Assembly (NCBI RefSeq): GCF_018873765.1
Contig: NC_057922.1
Location: 39,080,321-39,144,320 of the forward strand
Reading direction: 5' to 3'
Source: Telopea speciosissima
Taxonomy: Eukaryota > Streptophyta > Magnoliopsida > Proteales > Proteaceae
Length of the DNA: 64,000 nt
The position numbers and the translations under genes were made by a program. The notes below the pieces were generated by a model. That model did not search any database and was not told the origin of the DNA. It saw only the letters and a list, made by a program, of their open reading frames with translations. Shown in pieces: positions 21,751 through 34,892 of the stretch; the first letter of the stretch is position 1; each line of letters begins with the position of its first letter.

Positions 21751-22120
21751 GACAGAGATTGAAGCTCAAGCTCAAAATAAGAGACAAAGAGCAAACAGTT
21801 ACAAGGAGTAGAATCAAGGCCAACTCTACAACAAAGAATCAGAACAATCAACTCCAGAAACTACCAGAAACCTAATAGAGTAAGAGCAGAGAAGACTTCT
21901 CCCTTTCTTCTTTCGAGTGCATTGTTAAATGTATTAAAGAAAATCATTATGTAAACATAACTTGTAAATGAGACCTCTTTAGATACCACCTAGAGCTAAT
22001 GTCATAAAGCTAAATATTGATGGCAGGTCCTTGGATAACCTGGGTCCGTTCTTAAGGGAACTTAATCATAAAAAATTCAGGTAATATTTGAGTAGCAGAT
22101 TCAACATCACTGAATTGATG

Positions 22121-22140
22121 TCTCTCTCTCTCTCTCTCTC
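22121..22140. repeat. (TC)n microsatellite
   Basis: Ten or so TC units. The second copy near 45,931 is slightly shorter. Confidence 0.85.
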
Positions 22141-22375
22141 ATCCTCAGATGAGGTCATATTCTTTTGATCAAATAGTTTTTTATGTCAAATGACTTTTCA
22201 TCCTTCAAGCTAACCTTGGCACAAAGCTAAGGTGACCAAACTTATAAGAAGAGATACCATTAAGTACATAAGAAAATACAAATTTCTTTTTGATGAGTAC
22301 AGACTATAACATAAATAAAAAATAATAACTTGCATATCCTAAGAAATTATACTTATGTGTTAAGAGCAAAATAAC

Positions 22376-22579
22376 CTTTCGGAGAAGTTTTATTGTAACA
22401 TTTTGCAGCATCAACATAGCTTGAAGCAGCTTCATGCTTGCTTTCCACTGAAAAGAGGACTATTGATAGAGTCAAAAAGGAGCATCAAATAATAATTTAA
22501 GTGTTTAAACAACAATATGTACATCAATACGTTCAAATGACAATCAGCTATTTTGATGTAGGCAGATCCACCTTTATCC
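22376..22579 (-). pseudogene. Alpha-SNAP gene fragment, two exons
   Basis: Minus-strand exon 22,579-22,531 (acceptor GGTTTTTCAG) reads DKGGSAYIKIADCHLN. Exon 22,447-22,376 (acceptor CTTTTCAG, donor GAAAG/GTTATT) reads ESKHEAASSYVDAAKCYNKT then SPK. These are adjoining TPR-like helices of alpha-SNAP, the adaptor that recruits NSF to disassemble SNARE complexes. The codon phase across the two exons is slightly off at the first donor, and flanking exons are missing. A captured genomic fragment within the CACTA element. Confidence 0.8.
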
Positions 22580-22712
22580 CTGAAAAACCAATTTATCGGA
22601 GGTATTAGCAAGCACATAATATGAACTTGTTGTATTTCCAATAAAAATTTAACAATTAGCTAATTCAATTAATTTCAGAAGAAAAAAGAATTGATTGTTG
22701 GATATTTCAAAT

Positions 22713-22890
22713 CAATGTTATTAAAATACGTTGGCAACCCTAGGCAACGAGACCATCTCATCAAATAGGCCTTTGCCGGAAATCCGAGGCTTGCATCTAG
22801 CTCAACCTCACCTAAGCTGTTCACACCTAGACCTCCATGTACCACCTAGTTGCCTAGGCGACACACGGTGTTACCTCGGAACGCTTCAAG
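22713..22890. repeat. CTAGGCG-type dispersed repeat (MITE-like)
   Basis: It begins GTTATTAAAATACGTTGGC and contains several CCTAGGC(A/G)ACG motifs in inverted arrangement, like the element at 20,418 and the segment at 32,456-32,580. The far terminus is not clear. Confidence 0.4.
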
Positions 22891-24959
22891 CATAATGAAA
22901 GAAAGGTGATAACATTTTCAAAACTTTCACATCATTAGTAAGGTGAGAATGAGATTCGATCATCAATTAAATAAATCATGCACTCATTGTTTAATAGTTA
23001 TCACATCCAGGGCTCACCCACTTCCGGCTGTTCGAGCAATTCCATCCTACCAGGGCCATATGGCCATATCCAATGTAATCTTTATTTCTCATTGTTCTAG
23101 TCTTTTTCCTCACGAACTTCTATAATTGTGTAGTAGTACATTATGGATCAAGTATAAGGTGATGAAGAAAAGGGAAATGGAAAGAGGGTTCTTGAGAAAA
23201 GGAAGGGGGAGATAAAAGGTGATGCAATGGAAAGAGGGTTCTTGAGAAAAGGAAGGAGAAGAAAAAGGGATGGAGAAAAGGGAAAAGAATAAGAGGATTG
23301 TCTTGAGGTTAGGTGAGTATCCTGGACCCACTTCTCATTAATGGCCGACTATGGAAATTTCTATCTGTTCTCATAACACCCACAAGGCCACAACATGGAA
23401 CCTTCTCTCTCTCTCCATGAACCAAATAAAATCCTTCCTCTTTTACCTAAAAAGAGTTGGGGAGGATGACAAAACCATAAAAACAAGTAGAAAGCAATAA
23501 ATTTTGATAGAGAGCGAGTTATATACGTCCCATTAAATTTCTGCCAAAGCTGGTGCCAAATGCTATCTAATTCTCTCAAACGCATCTTTAGAAATGCCAA
23601 AGGGATCGACAACGGCCCCCAACCTAGTGAGCAATTGGTAACCAACGTCCACCCTCGATCACCCCCTTTCCCCTGTGCAGTCTTACTCTAGATGAGTCTT
23701 ACGTTGATCTAAAAAAGTCTATTACTTTTAGGAGTTTCGAGTTTTTAAAAGTTTTTTTCCTTTAAGAAAGAGAGAGTAGTTAAGAGCCCTAGAATAGTGG
23801 GAAGTTCCTACTTTTCCTTTTTAATCAATTCGAATACCTCATGGACATCTTTATCGCCATTCTATTTTAAAGCTCGACCTTCACCATTGTGCTCCATTCC
23901 AAGGGTGCAGCCAATGGCCTTAAATCAAGGAGGAAGCAAAGCAACCAAGAGCAAACAGGTTAGAAGGCGGTTTAAATTTGAATTTGAAGTCGGGTCCCAA
24001 GGCGAGGTAAAAGGCAGAGCGGATATGTGGATCGAGAATTCAATTGAGCAACCCAGGTGACCGTCTCATGGTTGATAAACGAATGCAGACCAAGATGAAA
24101 ATATAAGACTCAGAAATGTGGGATCTAAGAAGGTCCACCTCACCATCCAAAAAACATAACAAGATTGACACACAAGAGGTTACGTAATGTCCATATTTTC
24201 TAATTCTTGCTGCCTATATTACTTGTATATCTCTTATTCCAAGTTGTTGGAGTTTTCTAAAGTGTTCTCTTGATCTTAGTGCATAATTTTGAATACAACT
24301 GTTTTAGCAAATTCCTAGTTTTACATTTTATAGACGCCATGATTCCCATGACCCATAATTCATGTATGATGTTCTTACAGTCAACTTTCCATGAAATGTT
24401 TAACCAAATATCAAGAGAAATCATTGAATTTTTGCTTGGATATGTGTTTCTAATATTCATGATTGAGTCTTGGAAACAAATACAGAAGTAATCATTGTTT
24501 TGATTTTTAATTTGTTTTCCAAATATCTTCTAATTTAACCTTCTCAATGAGGGTCCACTTATTGATTCATTTACTTACTGATCTAATTGTTTATTTTCAG
24601 GTAAATCAGAAGTTTATTTACCATTTGAGTCTGCACTTTCCCTTCTTTAGAATGATGTTTTAAAGAAGAAAATGAAAGAAGAAGAGTAGAATGGGAAGAA
24701 GAAGTTGAAGGAGACAAAATATAAGAAGCATTGCAGAAGAGATGGAGAGTGGGAGCTGCTGCCCTGTTGCAACAGGGCTGGAGGTCATGTGAAACCATAT
24801 GAGATGGTGAAAGGGTGAACAGTTGGTGGATCCACTGATGAGTGTTGTGAAACCATATCAGCCGGGTTCAAGAGATGTCCAACAATGTTAGGTCGCTCAC
24901 ACTATCAATCAATCGGCCAAGAAGATTGATAACTCTTTCACTTAATAGCCACGAAGATG
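22891..24959. other. CACTA interior with internal repeats
   Basis: A 45-bp phrase (GGAAAGAGGGTTCTTGAGAAAAGGAAG) is repeated directly near 23,180 and 23,228. 23,567-23,640 resembles 33,829-33,895 next to the PRISE fragment (CTCTCAAACGCATCTTTAG and GGGATCGACAA). 24,662-24,786 is a copy of 14,025-14,146. No gene recognised. Confidence 0.4.
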
Positions 24960-25168
24960 ATGAGGAAGCAGGTGAGGATGACAAAGCTGATGAAGTGGAT
25001 GACAAGCAATCTGTACTAAAACTCTTCTTCATGACAAGTGAAGAAGAAGGAATCTCAAGTTGAACACCAAAAAGCCTCAGACCTCCAACAACACTTCCTG
25101 TGTAAATGGTGCAACTCCTTGAATTAATTATGTCCCATGTTCCCACAATGTGAACATTTCCTGCCCAT
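24960..25168 (-). pseudogene. MYB-related (R1/KUA1-MYBS type) N-terminal exon fragment
   Basis: From ATG at 25,168 the minus strand reads MGRKCSHCGNMGHN, then (after a 4-bp frame break, AATTAAT) SRSCT, then GGLRLFGVQLEIPSSS, LVMKKSFSTDCLSSTSSA and a Ser-rich run. It has the CCHC knuckle (C-x2-C-x4-H-x4-C) and the R/KLFGVxL repression-type motif of plant one-repeat MYB factors. The MYB repeat with SHAQKYF is not present. The fragment starts at the natural ATG, so a first exon with its start was captured. The 4-bp insertion is also seen in the second copy, so it predates any copying error. Confidence 0.75.
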
Positions 25169-26139
25169 TTTCACCCAGACAGAGAACTTCAAAAACCAAC
25201 CACCGACACCCACACATACAAACCAGAGAATGAAAGATAATGAGATACTCTCACTAGTGACTACTACTTAGGTTTGGTTGTGGAATACAGGTATATATAT
25301 ATATGAATGTATTTGATGATGGAGGATGTAGCGTTTACTAAGAAGGAAAGTGTAGGAAGGATAATTGGATGGACATGGTTTTGTTGTTGGATATTTTCCA
25401 TTGTGGGACTCCAAATCAAAAAGAAATACAACAGTTAAGGAGAGTCCGACCACCATCTTTGTGTGGGTCAAAAATTTTATTTTAAAAAAATCTATAAATA
25501 AAGAGTACCTATAGTTTGGAAGACATATTATAGTGTTTAGGTGGGGACCTAGTTAATTATTTATTTTCATCTACAAATGCATTTATCTGTTCATCCATTT
25601 GGTACAAATCCCATATTAATATATTTTTGTTGTTGGGTTTTGGGAATGAGATTCACAAATTCCTAGTGCTAATGTATGATCTAAATTAAAGCTTTTGTAT
25701 GATGATCCAATCCCTCTCTTGGCATGATATTTTCTGTTTTGCTCCAATGAGTCTCACGGCTTTAAAACGTGTCATATCCAATAAATTAAGGAGGTTACTC
25801 TTTATCTCTTCCTAACTCGTTGTAAGACTACATATAGTCCCAACAACCTACTCAAGTGGTGCAACCCACCTGCACCTCATGAGCCTACTCATGGAACATT
25901 CCAAATGGATAATTCCATATGGAACAGAACAGTAGGGTGAATTAATACAACATAAGAAAGAAAGGGGTGGGAGAGTGTGAGTGTGTGAGTGTGTGTACGG
26001 GCAGCAAGAGGTGGGTGAGTTAGCCATAGCGAATGATCCATGAATTAAAAAAAATTTCTCAATATGTAAGGAACAAGGGAGAGTTTAAAGGACTTGGAAT
26101 ATTGAACTCTGGTTTGGAGATCCATGTACCTCTCATTTG
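25169..26139. other. CACTA interior, nothing recognised
   Basis: AT-rich filler. A GTGAGTGTGTGAG tract lies near 25,975. No coding homology recognised. Confidence 0.35.
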
Positions 26140-27685
26140 GAAGCTTGTGACAAAGACATAAAATCCTGAAATGATTTCATATGTGCCCCAAATTCAGCCA
26201 GCATTTGTTCCTGCTTAGCCAACCTTGCATCTGTTCAGTTGCTCTCTCTTTCCACTTGAGATATTTCCTCTCTCCTGTTGAGAGACAATCTCTTTCAAGC
26301 TGATCATTTTGCTTTCTTAGTGTCTGTCTGAGATGCATTATGTTGGGTGCGCATTGCCTCTTTGCCCCACATCTTTGTTGGGGTTACTCGGCACCCATCA
26401 AGCGGACTCTCGCATGAGAATCTGTCAGTGACACCTTTGAAGATTTCTTCCGGACTTGGGTTTTGTTGATCTTCTTCACTTCTCTTACTAAGCTCTATGT
26501 TTATCTTTGTTACGCAAGTTATAATGAACAAGAACACTTTAATTTAGGGAATATAGAAGAGGTCAACTGAAATAGCTAAGTTGGAATGCAAACCATTATC
26601 CTTTCTGATTCAGGGTCTATGAAATTTCCAGTCTTCGTCGATCTATGTGTCAAATCAAACATCTCAATACGAGAAGGAGATAAACGTTCTGGATGCTCAT
26701 TTTCTTAAAAAAAAAAAAAGAATAGAAAGAAATATCAGAAATTGTTGGGACTAAGAGATAGCCAACTTCAATAAAAGAAATATTAATGTAAAACAAATCA
26801 CTTACCTTCCTTTCACGTATGCAAAGGAAGTACTTCTGTCGTATGGCGCATTATTTGTTTGGCCTTAATATCTTTATTTCGCTGTGAAAGTTCCTACCAA
26901 GAATATTGCATTCAATTAAAACTACAAAGACAGTAAACGTAGTAAAAAGTATTTAAACTACATTCAGTTCTATAGAAAAGTATGTTTACCAAATGGTTAT
27001 TGTCCCCCCACATCTTGAACATAGCTTCCCATTGTTCTTTAGACATACATTTCAGATCAATGTTTGCCATACGTTCTGAATCCGTCTCATACTTATTGAA
27101 ATGTTCGGATTTCAGTAGAGATTTGTAATCCCTCCATCGAGCACAAAGTTTCTCTAGGATCCAACTCCGGTCTAGATTCCGGTATGTCAAATTTCTCCTA
27201 AAAGAAAATAAAAGAAGATATTAGTGATCATATTATTATTATGTAAGCCATACAAATTATGGATCTGATATTAATAATACCATGACTTTGGCGCATGCAT
27301 CATCTTTGTACACTTGCGGCACTTTTCGCCAATCAGGGTACGTTAATGGTAACAAGTCGGTGTTTTTTGCTAACAACCCAATCCAAGTAGCTATTTTGGC
27401 TGTCCTTGTAGAGTTTGCTTGGCCATACTTGTTTACACCAATACAAATTTTTTCCCCACTAGGCATGTTTACAATGTCTTTTGCCATTGTTTTGCCCCTC
27501 TTGCCTCTTCCCCTACGAACTGTAAATGGCCCAACATAAGAAGAAATTAATCATCTGTAACAATAATACTTGACATCAAATTTAAAGAGTAACTTTACAA
27601 TTGACTAACCCGGAGTAGTAGCGCCACTATCCTCCTGGGTCCAATCCTCCGACCCAGGAGGCTGGGTCAAATCATCCTGACTCAT
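26140..27685 (-). CDS. CACTA second gene, Transposase_24 (Ptta/En-Spm) protein, probably defective
   Basis: The start ATG at 27,685 gives MSQDDLTQPPGSEDWTQEDS. Exon 27,610-27,685 has a donor GTTAGT. Exon 27,281-27,519 reads INMPSGEKI-like NMPSGEKICIGVNKYGQ..WIGLLAKNTDLLPL..W. Exon 26,990-27,205 has RSWILEKLCARWRDYKS and MSKEQWEAMFKMWGD. A further exon near 26,835-26,895 has LSQRNKDIKAKQ and the HTTG.TSFA motif. The end (about 26,140-26,300) is a coiled coil, ARLAKQEQMLAEFGAH. This is the TnpA-like partner of TNP2, thought to bind the subterminal repeats. Stops and frame breaks occur in the last exons, several at CAG/CTG sites, so its true state is uncertain. Confidence 0.7.
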
Positions 27686-28607
27686 GATTCTTCCCTGTTT
27701 CACTCCTGCAAAATCAATAAACTCAAATCATATATCAGATAAATTTTCTATATGACAATATCAATAGTGTAAACTATTGAAAGTAATTAATCCATAATTA
27801 CATGACTTTTGGTGTGAAGTATACATTAATGTAAGCAACGGATATGACCCACTATCAAGTAAAAAAATCCGAAGTCTTTCTATGTCACTACAAGACTAAA
27901 AATCGATATAGAATTGGGAGATGATGATCCAATTGCTCAATCTATCTTTCCCTCATATAGAGAAATAAGACCTTTAAATATCTCTCTAATTTGATGTCTC
28001 TCTACTGTAAAATTGTGTGGTTGCATTTTTGAAGCTGAAACATAAAATGTTGTGGCGGAGTGTTATGGTGATGTATCTACACATTCTCGAGACAGTTTGT
28101 TCTCAATGAGCATGGTTTATAATTCAACTTTGTATTCATTTTCTTTGGATGATTTGATTCCTTGCATTCCATAAAAATAAACAAGTAATAGAAAAAATAG
28201 AAATAACGACTTATCCAAGTTGGAGAAAGAGGAACTTATGGTTGTGTTTATCAAATCAAAAAGAGAAGAAGCTTAATCTATGTCACTAAAAGACTAAAAA
28301 TCGATATAGAATTTATTGGATATTGGACTTTGAATGTTAGTGAAGGAATAAAGAACGCATTGCATTTAAGTCAGTACATTTCCATTTATTTCTCAAAGGA
28401 TATGCGACTTACTTGATTTTAATGTTCAATCAATTTGATATATCATCATCTAAACTTTCCATTGAATTGATCAATCCGATGGGGGTGTCAATTATAATAC
28501 CTTCCACATCAGATCTTACCCAACTTAAGTGGCATCACCATTATCCCTGAATGTTCTACATATTGTCTATATTGTAATGTACTCTGTGTATATGTCGATC
28601 TAAATCA
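27686..28607. other. Spacer between the two CACTA genes
   Basis: Non-coding. A phrase (GACTAAAAATCGATATAGAAT) occurs twice, near 27,896 and 28,293, as a local direct repeat. No terminator signal could be defined. Confidence 0.4.
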
Positions 28608-31600
28608 TCACGATCCAGGATCCTGCTGTCCCATATCAAAAATATCCCTACTTTTAGGCCTCATGGTAACTTGCCATTCGGGCCTATGAGAATCTACAAT
28701 GTAAAACACTTGCTCTGCTTGTGATGGAAGTACAAATGGTTCGGCAAGCTGATCTCGGCTACTATACAATAAATGGTTAAAATTGACAAGTACAAACCCC
28801 AACTCATCTTCCTCTACTCCCTTTCTGTTATCAACCCAATCACAATGAAATAATATTACTTTGAGATCCTCTGCATATTCCAATTCAACTACTTTTTTCA
28901 ACAAACCATAATACGTGATAATTCCTTCAATAGGATGTCTATCTCTTGAACTGGAGTAATCTTAAATTGCCGTAATAAGGACCCGCTATTTTGAGTTTTC
29001 CTATGCTTCTCATGTGACTTACTACGAAACTTGATGCCATTATAGATGTATTCATTATAACTTCTCACATCCAAGTTAGGACCTCGAGCAAGCCATCGAT
29101 ATGATGAGGCACCTCCTCCCCATTCAGGCGTAGATGCAAGATCGATGACACAATATTAAGCCACATATAAGAAGATATAGGCTCTAACCTAGCTCCCAAA
29201 CAATTGAAATGTGTTGCACTTACATGCTCATTGAACCAAGCTGGAAACTCCTTAGCATGTCTTGTCGAAATAAGATGTGGGCGAGATTTACGACCCATTA
29301 ATCTTTGCAACTTCTCTTTGTGGAGCCTAGAAGTATGTACATAATTTTCTTAAGAACTATTACTTTCTCATAAACATATAAAATATAAAGTTCAATCAAA
29401 TATAAATATATTGTAAATAGAACATTGATATGTAATACTTACTTTCGGTATTCATTTAATCCATCATAGTTCTTTAGCACGTACCGATGAGCCTGGTCCC
29501 TTTCTTGAATGTCTAGTCGTAATATCTCACACTTCCCTACAGGCCTACCTGTTCTTGAGAAAATAGAGATTGGATGTTCTAGTTCTGTTGAACCTGCATT
29601 TCTGATTGCTCTATTCGACCTTGTTTCCACACCTTCAAAGTATCTAGAGTAGAAAGTCAAACACTCATCCCCTATGTATCCTTCTGCTATTGATCCCTCT
29701 GGCCGACTAAGATTGCGCACGTAGTCCTTAAGTTGTTTAAGGAACCTAAACACAAATAAATTTATGACATTATTTAATGATCATAATATGAAACCTACAC
29801 TAGTAGCTTCACTTTTTAAGCCAAAAATTTCAAACTAACCTCTCTATTGGATACATCCAACGGTATTGTACTGGACCAGCCAAGCTAGCTTCATGGGCTA
29901 AATGAATAATCAAGTGAACCATAATATCAAAGAATGAAGGTGGGAAAAGCTTTTCCATATTGCTAAGTGTTATGCCAACACTTTCACCAAGCCTCTTAAA
30001 GTCCTCCTCTTTCCCAACATTACTACACAAATCCCGAAAAAATGCACATAATTGTATTAATATAATGGTAACATTCTTAGGCAACACACCACGCAATGCT
30101 ACCGGAAGAAGTTGTTGCATCATGATATGACAATCATGGCTCTTCATTCCTAATATGTTACGTTCTTGCACACACCGTGAGATATTCTGCAAAGGCCATC
30201 GGAACTTTTACACCCCTTAAAAGCGGAACAAAACAAATCTTTGTCGTATGTAGACATTGTGTAGCATCTTTGGAGGTATGAATATTTTATCCTTCCCTTC
30301 AATAAACTTTTGGTGAAGAACTGATCGTATTTCGATCTCTCTCAGATCTAAACGTGCCTTCACGTTATCCTTTGTCTTTTTTTTAAGATCCAACAATGTG
30401 CCAATGATACTATCACATACGTTCTTCTCAATATGCATCACGTCTAAATTGTGACGGATTAGATTAGATCTCCAGTATGGCAATTCAAAGAATATACTCT
30501 TCTTCTTCCAATTAAATGGAAGCTTTGGCTGTTTTAACTTCCTTCGCCTCTTCTTCTTCTTCCCATGCTTGTCAATAATATCTTTCCCAAATAAAGGAAA
30601 CTGAACACCTTCCAGCTCCTCCAAAATATCGTAACCCGATAGTGGCTTTGGTTGTAGTTCATGTTCCTCATAGCCATCAAAGCTCTTTTTATCACGTCGA
30701 AATCTATGTCCTTGGGGAAGGAATCGACGATGACCTAAATAACAGTGTTTCCTCCCATATTTAAGCCAACGAGAAGTAGTATTCTTGTTGCAGCATGGAC
30801 AAGCGAAAACACCTTTAGTACTCCAACCCGATAATACCGCATAAGCCGGGAAATCATTAATGGTCCATAACAAACATGCATTTAGCTTAAACTTCTCCTT
30901 CTTATATGCATCGTAAGTTACAACCCCAGTGTTCCATAATTCTTTCAACTCTTCTATCAATGGCTGTAAATATATATCTATATCATTGCCAGGTTGTCGT
31001 GGTCCAGGAATAAGCAAAGTAAGCCTGAGATACTCTGGCTTCATGCACATCCATGGTGGCAAATTGTAAGGCATCACAACAACAGGCCATATGCTATACT
31101 TTACACTCATTGACTTGAACGGGTTGAATCCATCACTAGCTAATCCAAGTCTGATATTACGAGGCTCCTCACTAAAAGTAGGATGCAACTTATCAAACTC
31201 TTTCCACGCTTGCCCATCAGCTGGGTGTCGTAACCTTTGATCGTTTGTACGACCCTCGTAGTGCCACCTCATGTTAAATGAGGTTTTAGACGACATGTAT
31301 AACCTTTGCAACCTTGGGATCAATGGAAAATGGCGTAATGTCTTAGCGGGGATTTTCTTATCTACTGATGTATATCTTGAAGTACCACATTTGGAGCAAG
31401 TCGTGGCTTTCTCTTGTCCCTTCCAATACAACATACAATCATTTGGGCACGCATCAATCTTGTTGTAATTAAGCCCCAAGTCCTTGATGATCTTCTTTGT
31501 TTCGTACATATTTTTTGGTAAAGTATTCGGCTCGGGAAGTGCCTCTTGCAACAACTCTAACAGCATTGTGAATGCTTTGTCGGTCATTTTGCAAAGGCAT

Positions 31601-32127
31601 TTTATGTGATATATACGAAGAATGAAGGACAGTCTGGTAAACTTCACGCATCCTGGATACAACTCCTTCTTTGCATCTTCCATCAATCGATCAAATTTAT
31701 CGCCGACGGTACTCCCACCCTCTGTACACTCACCGGTGACACCATCCTCTATTTCTTCATTTGTATTTATTCCACGCATCTCATTTAACATAGTATGTGT
31801 AACATCATATGTTTCACCTTCCTCATGTACCCTTTGTGTTAACATGGTGAATTGTATGTGAAGATGAACCTTCCCCATGGTAACTCCATTTCGTATAATT
31901 CCATACGATTCCATCAACTATCAAATGTTCTAACACTGTATCTCTAGTCATGCGTAGTTGATTTACGCAATTTACACATGGGCATAGTATCCGATTTCCC
32001 TCTTTGCAATACTAGAAAATGCATACTCTATGAATTTGTTGACTTCTAATTTATATTGTGAAGACAATCGGAAATTTGGATCCCTTGACTTTCAATCCAA
32101 CTCCGGGCATGGTTTATCGGTGGTCCG
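28608..32127 (-). CDS. CACTA TNP2 transposase (Transposase_21 + DUF4218 + DUF4216), frame-broken in this copy
   Basis: Domains in order on the minus strand. First, an N-terminal transposase-associated region (about 31,900-32,127, garbled here but clear at 55.6-55.9 kb). Then the TNP2 core at 30,217-31,917 with CPNDCMLYWKGQE, CSKCGTSRY, FACPCCNK, YLGHRRFLP and HNLDVMHIEKNVCDSIIGTL. Then DUF4218 (29,830-30,192: SHDCHIMMQQLLPVALRGVL, LFPPSFFDIMVHL), a linker with FPAWFNEHV (29,065-29,310), and DUF4216 (28,608-28,904: LFHCDWVD, EPFVLPSQAEQVFYI) to a TGA at 28,608. This is the catalytic transposase of the CACTA family. Introns separate several parts. The frame break near 30,250 is absent in the other copy and the one near 31,830-32,000 likewise, so the gene may be more complete than it looks. 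Confidence 0.85.
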
Positions 32128-32858
32128 CAATCAAACTTGAGATAAGAAAACCAAAAACAAAGACTTAGATCGAAATCAATAGCTTTTTGTAGGTTTAAAA
32201 CAGATCTAAGATGAGGATAAGAACCAAGGTACCACAGAATAGAAATAAAAAGGTAAAGTAAGGCTGGAAACCGATTAGCGGAAAAGTATGATTTTTTTGG
32301 ATGAATGAAAAGTATGAAATTAAAGCAAGTAGAATCAAGATAAAAGGGAGAATTAACTTGTGCAATGTAGAGAAAATTTAAAGAAAACTAACCTGATCTA
32401 CTTGAGCAACGGAGAAAAAAGGATGAAGGCTATGAAGCAGGAATCCCACCGATCCTATCGAGCTGTCATGGGGTTAGGTGACCCAAGGCGGTGGAGAGGG
32501 CCAAAGTTGAAGGTGACACCAAGTAGGCGAACAAGGTACCCGCCTAGGCGACCAAAGCGCTGGACACCTAGGCTATGCCTTCACAACTATGGATCCTATG
32601 CCAAATCCATAGCGAGAACTATTGTCTTTGTTACATGTTACTTCATTCGAGATATATTAGCGTTGACCACCTTAATTAATCAGCCTTTTATTAGCAAGGA
32701 CCTAGCTTGATGGTTGAACCAAAGCTCTTCACAATGGCTCATTTATGTTGGATAATAATTTGGTAATTAAGATTGTCTCTATTATTCGAAAAATAGATCT
32801 CTTATTGATCTAGTAAATAGGTTAATAATAGTAAGGGCCACATCTACTAGGACTGCAA
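32128..32858. other. CACTA interior with CTAGGCG-type repeat
   Basis: 32,456-32,580 carries CCGCCTAGGCGACC and related motifs like the MITE-type repeats at 20.4 and 22.7 kb. It probably is the leader region of the TNP2 gene. No coding homology recognised. Confidence 0.4.
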
Positions 32859-33812
32859 CTATATTTTGGACATCATCGTGAAACCAAGCTTATTAGCCTT
32901 TTCCGGTGACAGCAAAATCTTGTGTGAGCATCTGAATAAGATATCCATGAAAGGCAAATTAGCTAGATCTTCCATCTTGGTTTGTCTCAGACCTTCCTTC
33001 TTCACAGTCTCTTCCCATATACTTCCCTTATCAGTCATGAATTCCGAAAACCGTAAATCCGATGAAAACATTTCTTCTTCAATCAATTTCACTCCAAATT
33101 TTATTCCAAATGCAGGCCAGATATCCTTCCAAGTGAAGCTTGGACCATTCGTGACATTAAATGCTTGACCTTTAGTAGATGAGATATTTTCATTTGTTTA
33201 TGCCCAAATATGTTGTTCGGCAACAAGCCGTGCATCTGCACCACCAATATAAACTTCTTCCCAACACTCTTTTGAACCTCCAAATAAGAAGGGAAGGTTA
33301 AGATATTTACATATTGAAGCATAGACACAAAGCCCACCTATGAAGTTATAATAAGTTCTATTACAAATCCCAATAAGCAATCTGTGTACGTGAAGCTGAC
33401 CAAGCCACCTTCCCTTCTAGTTTCTCCATCAACAAATCCTCAAGAATGTAGTTGAAGATGTGACCTTCATCAACTCTTGGGCTATCTTCATAGTAAAGAA
33501 TTGGTTTACTATTAGAAGGGCTAGGGCTAGTAAGAGAGAGATAGTGCTTACCTCTAGTTTGAAGAGAGACATGTTTTAATGCTTTGGCTTTAGGGAGAAT
33601 AGCATTCAAAGCATTGGACATCATAGCTTTGTTCATTCACAACACTCGGGGAATCCAATGGGTATTGGCTTGCCCAAGTGATCCAATACACATGAGTTAC
33701 ATCTTCAAGCAAAGAGACCTTCTCGTAGTTTGAATTGGGTCTAAGAGGTCACATGAGATGGGCGATAGTTAGAACTTGGAATTTGGAGTTTACCGAGCTT
33801 TACGAGCTATGC
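32859..33812 (-). pseudogene. PRISE-family 5-beta-reductase fragment (copy 1, noisy)
   Basis: Counterpart of 56,649-57,610, described there. This copy retains [54 protein letters not shown] and [20 protein letters not shown]. Extra frame changes sit at CAG/CTG sites (for example TTCGGCAAC against TTCAGCAAC), which the other copy lacks. Confidence 0.75.
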
Positions 33813-34828
33813 CATACAACTTCCATCCAACTCTAATTCTCTCAAACACATCCTTAGAAATGGCAAAAGGGATCGACAAAGAGGCCCCCACCTAGAATCG
33901 ATTTTTAGAATAGAAACATTGCCATCTGAGCCTTATTGGCTTCGTTTCTAATTCTGTGCAGCTACTTTCTATTTGCTATACTAATTTGTTCCTTAAGTGA
34001 TATTTTAAGGCTTGCTATTTTTTAGTTAAGTTGCTTTGTTTGCTACTTGATTCTAACCTTATATTTCTAATTTTAGTCATCACAACCTCTTGATTTTTCC
34101 CAATCTAAGCTGTCGGATTCACTTTAATTTTAGCAACCCATTCCTCACACATAATATGCGTTGTGATGAGAGTTGCAAGCAGATCTTCTTGATATTGCTC
34201 TTTTGGAGGGTTATTGGAGACTGCTTTGTTCTAGACCATAGCAGGCTATTGGTTCCATGACTTTGGGTGCATTTCTCAAAATTTTTTGACACGATTCTTA
34301 TGGACTTGATTCTGGTCCTTCGGTAATGTTGACTATGCAAATTTCAGGTAACATTTGAAACAAATTATTGGTATTTGTAAGTAATTGGAAGACGATTTTT
34401 CCCCCTCTTGTAAGTATTCTTATTCTTCTCTTTCTTTTCTCTTTTTTATTTGTGGCTAGTCATTCTGCACCACCATATCCTAGGTCTTGAACCAAACCAA
34501 CCCTGTCACCACTAAATTACAAACAAAAACTCATCACGCCCCAATCCATCTCAATATAGGGTGTGGTGAGGCAAAGCGGATCCTATAAAACCCCAACCAT
34601 ACATGAAGTACTAAATGTTTCTAATTTATATCAATTTTGAAATCCGAAAGAAATAATAGTTACTACATTCAATAAGACTACATGAGTCTAATGAGACAAC
34701 ATGCATAGTTGGTATAACAAGGTAGACAAATTACATAGCCGTTTTGTTAGGAAGCAATTAAGAGGTTCTTGAGAAAACATTCTAAAAGGAGATATACATG
34801 AAATAAACATACTATGGTATCCGTCGTT

Positions 34829-34892
34829 GAAAATTATATTTGGCTCACGGAACATATTTCTTACCGTCGCAAAAATCATATTTCTTGTAGTG
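34829..34892. repeat. Internal CACTA terminus
   Basis: GTCGTTGAAAATTATATTTGG through CATATTTCTTGTAGTG closely matches the last about 65 bp of the right end at 37,437. It is flanked by ATG, not ACT. A nested or recombined second CACTA end. Confidence 0.75.

Noticed and set aside
27886-27895. CACTACAAGA as another CACTA left terminus
   Set aside because: No subterminal CGACGG repeats follow, and a near-identical phrase (CACTAAAAGACTAAAAATCG) recurs at 28,281, so it is part of a local direct repeat.
34119-34340. Possible gene fragment around 34.1-34.3 kb (and 57.9-58.1 kb)
   Set aside because: Open on both strands in different copies, but no recognisable protein family; frames change between copies.
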